Shown here in pieces: positions 9,086 through 14,660 of a stretch of 14,660 bases of DNA (position 1 is the first letter of the stretch; every line of letters starts with the position of its first letter). The notes under the pieces are model-generated. The model saw nothing but the letters and a program-made list of their open reading frames with translations, had not been told where the DNA came from and searched no databases. Both the position numbers and the translations under genes were made by a program. Origin of the DNA: Verrucomicrobiota bacterium (lineage in GTDB: Bacteria > Verrucomicrobiota > Verrucomicrobiae > Opitutales > CG1-02-43-26); the NCBI GenBank assembly GCA_013289195.1, contig JABDAI010000031.1, positions 1 to 14,660 of the forward strand, in the 5' to 3' direction.

Positions 9086-12000
9086 TTCATTTTATTTGAT
9101 TCTAACCAGCCGCGTATCTCAGCATAAATATCTTTATTGAGACTTGCATCTAAAGTTGAAACTTGATGGCCTTGAATAGCAAGTTTTTGAAGACTAGGCA
9201 AAGACTCAGGTAAGCTAATTTTGGAATCATTGTCTATATGCTCAATAGAAAGATCTGTAAGATTTGGGAGAGCGCTTTTTAAATGAAAACTGGAGTTATG
9301 ATCAATGCATCCAATAGAAAGAGTTGTGAGATTTTCAAGGATATCTTCTATTTTCAAAGTAGAACCATTATCAATATTCTCTATAGAGAGATTCTTTAAA
9401 TCCTTAAGTGAATTCGATAAATTGACGCTACAGCCATTATCAATATACTTAATAAAAAGAGTTTGAACATTGTCAAGGGCTTTAGTGAGTAAATTAAAAC
9501 CCTCGCTATCATAGATATACTCTAAAGCAAGTTTTTCAAGCTTTGGAAGCAATTTTGGAAATATATTTAAAGAATTATTACCAATATGTTTAATAGAGAG
9601 TTCTGCAAGCTGAGGCATATTGTACGGCAGATGAATTTGAGTTTTGTTATCAATATATCCAATATCAAGTTTAGTAAGATTATGAAATGAATCTGGCAGC
9701 TTGAATACATCATCAAAAATATCTCTAATGGAAAGCGTTGTGATTGTATTCAAAAATTCTGGCAACATCAAATTAGCACCTTTTTTAATATTCCCAATCA
9801 CAAGACTTTGAAAGTTAGAAAGAATATTTAAATTTTCAGCAAGACAATTTAAGGATAAATTAAAACCTTTAGCAGTTTTATCATTAAATTTAATTTTCCC
9901 AAAATCTAAACCATAAATTCGCTTAATGAAACTTGTATCTATTTGTTGTAAAAGCAATGATTGTAGTTGATCTATTTCGTGAATATCATTCACTTTTAAA
10001 ATCAAATTCAGCTTTTCTTTTGACATGGCATTGAGTTCTGATGATGGACTCAAAAGATCATCAACAGATATATCAAGATAAATTGGCTTTATGGCGGATA
10101 GAATAAGGTCTATAAGCTTACATGTATGCTCATCATGAATAGTTCTCATTAAATTGGTGAACTTATAATTGATGGACTTAGGCAAAAAGACTAATCTTTT
10201 TAAGCTAATAAATAATGGTTTAATAGAATCACTGAAGTCTGTATTAGTTTCAATTTTTTTCAGATCTAATTGATCAATTTGATCAATAATGCCTTGCTTT
10301 TGGGGGATTAATTCTTTTAGCTCTTGAAGATCAACGGGGCTTTCTATTTTCAAAACCGTTGGTATTGAATTGTTTTGGGCGAACATTAATTTGTCTTTTA
10401 TGGATTCTTCAGCAGCTGGATAAAGTTGTTTGCATTTAAAAGAGGCAATCGCTTTTGCTCGAAGGCAATTTGGATAATTCATAAGATCATAAAAGCCTTT
10501 TGAAATAAGTCGAAACTGAAGTATATTTTTGAAATCGTAATCTGCATTTGAAATTACGTTAGGAAGGTCTGCATGCCATATAGAGAACAATGACATTAAT
10601 GTATTCCTAATCCGCTCTGCTTTTTGTAGGATTGTCGGTTGCAAATGAACAGGGTAATTTTCTATATGAATTCCAAAAGTAAATTTATGCACATCTAATT
10701 TTTCAAAGGAGTCTAACAAACCAATAGAACTGTTATCTATTTGTCTTATGAATAATTGTTCAAGATTAGGGAGGAATTTTGGTAATTTCAATACAGCATC
10801 ACTTTCTATAGTACCAATGGAAAGATGGGTAAGCTTACTGAAAGATTCTGACAATTTCAATACAGCACCCCTGTTGATGCTGTCGATGGAAAAATAGGTA
10901 AGCTTTTTGAGCAATTTTGGTAATTTCAATACAGCGTCACTATTGATAGAACCAATAGAAAAATGGGTAAGCTCATCAAACGATTTTGGTAACTTCAATA
11001 CAGCATCACTACTGATAGTACCAATAGAAAAATGGGTAAGCTCATTGCATGATACTGTTAAGTCCAGTATAGCATCGTTATCCATACGGTCAATGGAAAA
11101 ATGGGTAAGCTTACTGAAAAATTTTGGCAGCTTCCAGTAAACACCATTCCCAAGAGCGTCGATAGAAAGACAGGTCAGTTGATTGAAAAATGTGGGATCA
11201 AATACCGTATCAGCAATATTGCCAAAAGTGACTGTATCAGCAATATCGCCAATAGACAATTTTGTAAGGTTAGAAAAAAAAAGTAGATTTAGAGAAATAG
11301 TAGCTAATAATTCATCAATGAAGGGCAATGTGCTCGCTTTAACTATGATATTTTGCAAATTTAATTCTTGAACTTGATTCAATGAAATATAAAATTTACT
11401 AGCCGTAGGCCACTCAGTCGCTAGTAGTATTTTTTGTAATTGCTGGATGTCATCTATGGTTTTAATGTTCAAACTTATAATAAATACATTGGGTGCAGAC
11501 TCCAATCGTGATAATAGAGCTAATAAAGAACTTGGCACTTGGCCGATACTAGAAAAATCAACACATTGACGAGTTCGTTGTGGATCTACTATTGGTAGTA
11601 CGCGCCTAGGCTTAAGCATAAGCGGCATGCGAACATTTCTAGGTTCCTCAGGTTTTTCAGATTCCTTAGGTTGACGTTTCCGAAAACTCCTTTTTCTGTC
11701 TACTGTATCACTGATTTTCGAAAGACTGCTTATGGTCTCCGAGCTGACCAGGCTGACTTCCTCAGGTTTTTCAGATTCCTTAGGTTGACGTTTCCGAAAA
11801 CTCCTTTTTCTGTCTACTGCATCACTGATTTTCGAAAGACTGCTTATGATCTCCGGGCTGTTGTTTCTACTGCTGTTTGCGCTTTCCGCAGAACTACTTC
11901 TGTTTTCAGGAGAATCGCCTGTTCTCGAAATACCATTTTTTCTTCCTCGAACATCGTCTAAATCAACAATTGAACTGGGTGTGATCGACATTAAGAAGGT

Positions 12001-12648
12001 ACAGGTACTCAAAGAGTTAATAGTGCCATAAGTAAGATTTTTAATATTGTTGAGAGTACTTGGTAGATTAAGAGTACCTTCTACATTACCAATAGAAAGA
12101 GAGATAAGATTCTTGTAAAACTCTGGTAAAGTGAAAGTAGCCTGACGAGGAATATTGTTGACAGAAATATCAGAAATATTCCTTAAACCCTCTGGTAGCC
12201 TAAAAGCAACGTTTTGTTGCATATTTCCAAATTTGAGAGATTTGAGATTAGGAAGAAGTTTTAAATTTTGAATAATGCTAGTCAGCAACTCAACAATCGC
12301 CAGAGCGATCTCATTGCTAATATCGAGAGCTTTGAAATTCAATTCCTTAACGTTATTAAAAAACCAAGTTTCTTTTTTGGAAAGCAATGCACTTTGTAGT
12401 TCAAGGATATCATCTTTACAATTAATCTCTTCCCTCTTTTCGTTGAAACGATCGAAAAAAGATGTATGGAGAAAAGGTTTTGTTTCTCTTTCTGCCCATC
12501 GTTCACGAAGACTAAGATTATTAATTTCAATTTTTTTTTCTTTTAATCTACGGGGAGGCTCTGAGCTTGCGCGAGCAACTCTTTGCGTATTTTGACGTGA
12601 CATCTGAGACATCGGGCGACCCCTAGTTTCGGTTGCAGCATATTGCAT
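9070..12648 (-). CDS. Large three-module LRR-like protein with internal F-box-like motif (1192 aa)
   Basis: It is a paralogue of the neighbouring 815-aa gene but built from three repeat modules. Residues 1-75 are basic and low in order. Module 1 (about 80-210) has a cap and a few LRR-like units. A polar Ser/Arg/Lys-rich linker (230-360) contains a 38-residue unit in two copies (266-303 and 304-335) with the basic cluster KRSFRKRQPK. Module 2 (390-650) includes near-identical 23-residue units of the type LTHFSIGTISSDAVLKLPKS. An F-box-like segment follows (690-740: FKNILQFRLISKGFYDL, then AIASFKC, matching the paralogue). Module 3 (880-1165) ends in AIQGHQVSTLDASL, matching the paralogue's C-cap. 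No signal peptide or membrane span is seen. A secreted, host-directed scaffold or ubiquitin-ligase adaptor is plausible but inferred. ATG 12648 lacks a clear Shine-Dalgarno sequence. An IS4 remnant ends about 95 bp upstream, reading in the same direction. Confidence 0.85.
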   Translation of the reverse strand: MQYAATETRGRPMSQMSRQNTQRVARASSEPPRRLKEKKIEINNLSLRERWAERETKPFLHTSFFDRFNEKREEINCKDDILELQSALLSKKETWFFNNVKELNFKALDISNEIALAIVELLTSIIQNLKLLPNLKSLKFGNMQQNVAFRLPEGLRNISDISVNNIPRQATFTLPEFYKNLISLSIGNVEGTLNLPSTLNNIKNLTYGTINSLSTCTFLMSITPSSIVDLDDVRGRKNGISRTGDSPENRSSSAESANSSRNNSPEIISSLSKISDAVDRKRSFRKRQPKESEKPEEVSLVSSETISSLSKISDTVDRKRSFRKRQPKESEKPEEPRNVRMPLMLKPRRVLPIVDPQRTRQCVDFSSIGQVPSSLLALLSRLESAPNVFIISLNIKTIDDIQQLQKILLATEWPTASKFYISLNQVQELNLQNIIVKASTLPFIDELLATISLNLLFFSNLTKLSIGDIADTVTFGNIADTVFDPTFFNQLTCLSIDALGNGVYWKLPKFFSKLTHFSIDRMDNDAILDLTVSCNELTHFSIGTISSDAVLKLPKSFDELTHFSIGSINSDAVLKLPKLLKKLTYFSIDSINRGAVLKLSESFSKLTHLSIGTIESDAVLKLPKFLPNLEQLFIRQIDNSSIGLLDSFEKLDVHKFTFGIHIENYPVHLQPTILQKAERIRNTLMSLFSIWHADLPNVISNADYDFKNILQFRLISKGFYDLMNYPNCLRAKAIASFKCKQLYPAAEESIKDKLMFAQNNSIPTVLKIESPVDLQELKELIPQKQGIIDQIDQLDLKKIETNTDFSDSIKPLFISLKRLVFLPKSINYKFTNLMRTIHDEHTCKLIDLILSAIKPIYLDISVDDLLSPSSELNAMSKEKLNLILKVNDIHEIDQLQSLLLQQIDTSFIKRIYGLDFGKIKFNDKTAKGFNLSLNCLAENLNILSNFQSLVIGNIKKGANLMLPEFLNTITTLSIRDIFDDVFKLPDSFHNLTKLDIGYIDNKTQIHLPYNMPQLAELSIKHIGNNSLNIFPKLLPKLEKLALEYIYDSEGFNLLTKALDNVQTLFIKYIDNGCSVNLSNSLKDLKNLSIENIDNGSTLKIEDILENLTTLSIGCIDHNSSFHLKSALPNLTDLSIEHIDNDSKISLPESLPSLQKLAIQGHQVSTLDASLNKDIYAEIRGWLESNKMNRESV
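10784..11128 (-). repeat. Tandem 69-bp repeats, five units, inside the 1192-aa LRR-like gene
   Basis: Units start at 10784, 10853, 10922, 10991 and 11060, exactly 69 bp apart. A degraded sixth follows at 11129. Each begins with a variant of AATTTCAATACAGCATCACT and includes a variant of CCAATAGAAAAATGGGTAAG. A unit encodes 23 residues of the form LTHFSIGxIxSDAVLKLPKSF. DNA-level similarity is much higher than among LRR units elsewhere in either gene, so this block expanded recently, and unit number may vary between strains. Confidence 0.85.
11644..11860 (-). repeat. 114-bp tandem duplication in the linker of the 1192-aa gene
   Basis: Bases 11644-11746 recur at 11758-11860 with three mismatches in 103 bp, a period of 114 bp or 38 codons, so the frame is kept. 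The encoded unit contains ISSLSKISDxVDRKRSFRKR followed by QPKESEKPEE. The near identity shows a recent in-frame duplication of a charged, probably disordered linker. Confidence 0.9.
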
Positions 12649-12743
12649 ATTGGTTATTTTTTATTAAGACTAATTACAATTTGTCATCCAGACTGAGGCT
12701 GAAGATTTAGAATTGCAAGATTTAAATGTAGGAGTTTTTCATA

Positions 12744-12894
12744 CTACCGGACATTTTTTTTGAAACATAGTAGTTCAGCCAGTTCTAGACGTTCTTTCAA
12801 ACTACAATTAAGCGATTTGTCACTTAAATTAATTTTTTGTATTAAATAATCTAACCCACTTCGAAATACACTTAGCCATCTATAACCATTTGAC
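12744..12894 (-). pseudogene. IS4-family transposase, C-terminal fragment (interrupted)
   Basis: On the minus strand this reads NGYRWLSVFRSGLDYLIQKI and continues to the stop at 12744-12746. A SVFRSGLDYL-type segment is the usual C-terminal signature of IS4-family transposases. The fragment is the 3' part of the gene whose 5' side lies at 14477-14660; an IS1634-family element separates the two. Deleting that element and one TTTGAC copy joins the parts in frame as VIIKS-NGYRW. The far end of the IS4 element is outside the window and its right terminus here was not defined. Confidence 0.8.
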
Positions 12895-13024
12895 CCCAAA
12901 CTTCCTAACTTAAGTACGTAGCCAAACTCGCAAAAGAAAGAAAATACTCATTATGAACATTTTTTTGTTGCTTTTTATTACTACGTGTAATAGTTTATTG
13001 GGCACGTAATTAAGAAAGGTTTAT

Positions 13025-14457
13025 ATGAAACATCCAGATTGGGCATTGAAATATAAAGTTAAAAATACAGAACTTAGAAATATTAGAGGTAAATATTATC
13101 TTTATAAGATTACTTCTAAGTGGGATCCTGTCAAGAAACGTACAAAAAAAGTTACTTTGGGCATGATTGGCACCATTACTGAAGATCGGGGGTTAATTCC
13201 CAAAGGTCAGAATACAAGAGGTCGCAAACCCAAGCCACCCATTCTTTCAACAAAAGAATTTGGAGCGTCTTCATTATTGCAAAATATATCCCAAGACATA
13301 ATAGCTTCTTTGAAGGAGTTCTTCCCTGATAATTGGCAATCTTTGTTTGTTTTAGCTATCAATAGGTTAATTTATCAGGCTCCCTTAAAGAATTGCGAAT
13401 TTCTATTTGAGGAATCTTTTTTATCCGAAACGTTAATTGATGCAAAATTAGATAAGCACAGCCTGACAAAGCTGTTGCAAACTATTGGTTCTGATCGGGA
13501 AAAAATAAGTCAATTTTTAAGAAAATTTATAGAAGGATCTGAGCATATAGTTTTTGATACAACGCATATGATTTCTCACTCCAAGAAAACAAAAATGGCG
13601 CAAAGAGGTTATAACAGTACTAATGATTATGATCCACAGGTTAATTTGTTTTATATGTTTAGCATTGATAAACAACAGCCAAATTATTATCGGCTATTTC
13701 CCGGGAATATTCAAGGTACCAATGCATTAAAACATTGCCTTAGCGAATCGCAACTTGAAAATTGTATAGCAATTGGAGATAAAGGATTTTGTTCAGAAAA
13801 GAACCTTGGTTTGCTTGAAGAAGCGAAAATAAAATATATTTTACCGTTAAAACGAGATAGTAAACTGATTAATTACGATCGTTTAAAATCAAAATTTTAC
13901 GAAGAAGCCTACGATGGTCATTTTATATATCAAGAGCGACCCATTTTCTATACGGAAATGAAAAAGTAATAATATTTACAGACAAAAGCTTAGGCCTTGA
14001 TGAAGAAAAAACATATCTGAATCGTATTGAAAATGAACATGAAGGCTATAATATGGAAGAATATAAACAAAAACAAATAAAATTTGGAACAATAGCAATA
14101 ATAACCAATTGTATAAAAGCAACCCCCTCGAAAATATATGAAAGTTATAAAACAAGAATGGAAATAGAGATAGTATTTGATACGTATAAGAATCTACTTG
14201 GAGCAGATAGAACCTATATGCAATCAGATAAGTCAATGGAAACATGGGTTTTTATAAATCATATAGCAACAATGTTATACTATAGGATATTCAATTTATT
14301 GAAAACAAATGAGATATTGAATACAATGAGTCTATATGATTTATTAATGAGACTATCTCGAATAAATAAAATTAAAATCAATTCCAATTGGATAATGTCT
14401 GAAGTAAATAGTAAAACTACAAAGCTCATTGAAAAGCTCAAGTTACCTATTACGTAG
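13025..14457 (+). pseudogene. IS1634-family DDE transposase with a -1 frame break (decay or recoding)
   Basis: The gene has a Shine-Dalgarno-like AAAGG five bases before ATG 13025. The first frame encodes 314 residues. The first catalytic Asp is in HIVFDTTHMIS (about residue 178) and the second in AIGDKGFCSEKN. It stops at TAA 13967-13969, directly after ATG AAA AAG. Slipping back one base on AAG continues as VIIFTDKSLGLDEEKTYLNR through the stop at 14457. This second part holds the YREK signature, YKTRMEIEIVFDTYK (about 14146-14190), including the catalytic Glu. Both parts are needed for a full DDE site, with a combined length of about 477 residues, normal for the family. A one-base deletion in the A5 run would look the same as programmed -1 frameshifting. 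An in-frame ATG at 14053 could yield only a C-terminal fragment. Confidence 0.85.
13958..13969 (+). other. ATG-AAA-AAG-TAA slippery site at the transposase frame junction
   Basis: Five adenines (13961-13965) followed by G and an immediate in-frame TAA form an A-AAG context known to slip by -1 in bacteria and used by several insertion sequences. The downstream -1 frame resumes exactly the expected transposase. No obvious stimulatory hairpin or upstream Shine-Dalgarno sequence was identified. Real frameshifting is unproven. Confidence 0.4.
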
Positions 14458-14476
14458 TTATTTCTGGAAGTTTGGG

Positions 14477-14660
14477 TTTGACTTTATTATTACCTGTACT
14501 TTTTTCCCATTTGAGAGTATCCATGCTACGCACATCAATACTATTTTTATTAAGTTATCAAATCGTTTTTCATCTCTCAGATGTGATGATTCTATGTCCA
14601 ATCCGCCGCTCTTCATACTTTTGAAACAGCATTCTATTTTCCAGCGCTTCTTGTATTCTC
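14477..14660 (-). pseudogene. IS4-family transposase, central fragment, continues beyond the window
   Basis: The minus strand reads EYKKRWKIECCFKSMKSG, then LDIESSHLRDEKRFDNLIKI, to KKVQVIIKS at the insertion point. It contains the full IS4 Y-(2)-R-(3)-E-(6)-K signature, with the catalytic Glu in KIECCF. The upstream part with the two catalytic Asp residues lies outside the window. The IS1634-family element stops translation shortly after the YREK motif, so the C-terminal 50 or so residues are lost. Confidence 0.85.

Larger units (their letters stand above)
12895..14476 (+). mobile_element. IS1634-family insertion sequence (1582 bp) inserted in an IS4-family gene
   Basis: The termini are imperfect inverted repeats. 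Both ends start CCCAAACTTCC (12895-12905, and the complement of 14466-14476) and match again at TACGTA further in, about 21 of 27 positions. TTTGAC flanks the element on both sides (12889-12894 and 14477-14482), a 6-bp target duplication in the range known for IS1634. The boundaries are confirmed independently because excising the element restores the interrupted IS4 reading frame. Confidence 0.88.

Noticed and set aside
10784..11128. CRISPR-like array
   Set aside because: The regular 69-bp spacing has no unique spacers; whole units are similar and encode 23-residue solenoid repeats in one frame.
10907..12595. Plus-strand open frames opposite the 1192-aa gene
   Set aside because: Their repetitive peptides mirror the LRR and linker repeats on the coding strand. 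The minus frame is continuous for 1192 codons and has paralogue support.
12895..12947. Minus-strand open frame continuing from the IS4 fragment across 12895
   Set aside because: It crosses the boundary of the IS1634-family element by chance. The true continuation of the IS4 gene lies at 14477 onwards.
14053..14457. Separate small gene downstream of the first IS1634 frame
   Set aside because: It carries the YREK end of the same transposase and lies entirely within the element; the frame is open back to the slip site at about 13966.

Overview
The window looks like an accessory, mobile-element-rich stretch of an AT-rich bacterial genome. It encodes three large proteins of eukaryote-like repeat type: one NB-ARC/TPR protein and two LRR-like proteins with F-box-like motifs. 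Between them lie at least four transposable elements of different families and several genes broken by single-base losses. This mix is typical of bacteria that live inside protists or arthropods (Rickettsiales, Holosporales, Legionellales or Amoebophilus-like lineages). The sequence alone does not fix the lineage.

Layout, left to right. (1) Positions 1-2655, + strand: a STAND-type NB-ARC ATPase with kinesin-light-chain-like TPRs. Its 5' end is cut by the window edge at the Walker A loop. (2) 2833-4043: an apparently intact IS5-family element with matching terminal inverted repeats and a CGACA target duplication. (3) 4099-5521: a broken gene for an AlbA_2/HATPase_c_4 regulator (COG2865-like), in three frame segments, preceded by an 11-bp palindrome enclosing a perfect TTGACA. 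(4) 5730-6468: a decayed IS6-family element with both ends still recognisable but a deletion and frameshifts in the transposase. A minus-strand terminator lies on its left and a short IS3-like end on its right. (5) 6565-12648, - strand: two adjacent genes (815 and 1192 codons) for giant LRR-like proteins with F-box-like segments. They form a paralogous pair and are the most unusual content here. (6) 12744-14660: an IS4-family transposase gene on the minus strand, split by an IS1634-family element (12895-14476). That element made a TTTGAC target duplication, and removing it restores the IS4 reading frame exactly.

How the parts may work together. The two minus-strand LRR genes look co-directional and possibly co-transcribed, with a secondary promoter candidate in the 57-bp gap. 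They resemble secreted F-box/LRR effectors in design, comparable in concept with the GALA proteins of Ralstonia, but secretion and ubiquitin-ligase function are inference only. The NB-ARC/TPR protein could be a signalling or defence STAND ATPase, or a host-interaction protein. Every frameshift I could place is a one-base loss, most in short homopolymers. This means either deletion-biased decay or sequencing error, and reads would settle it.
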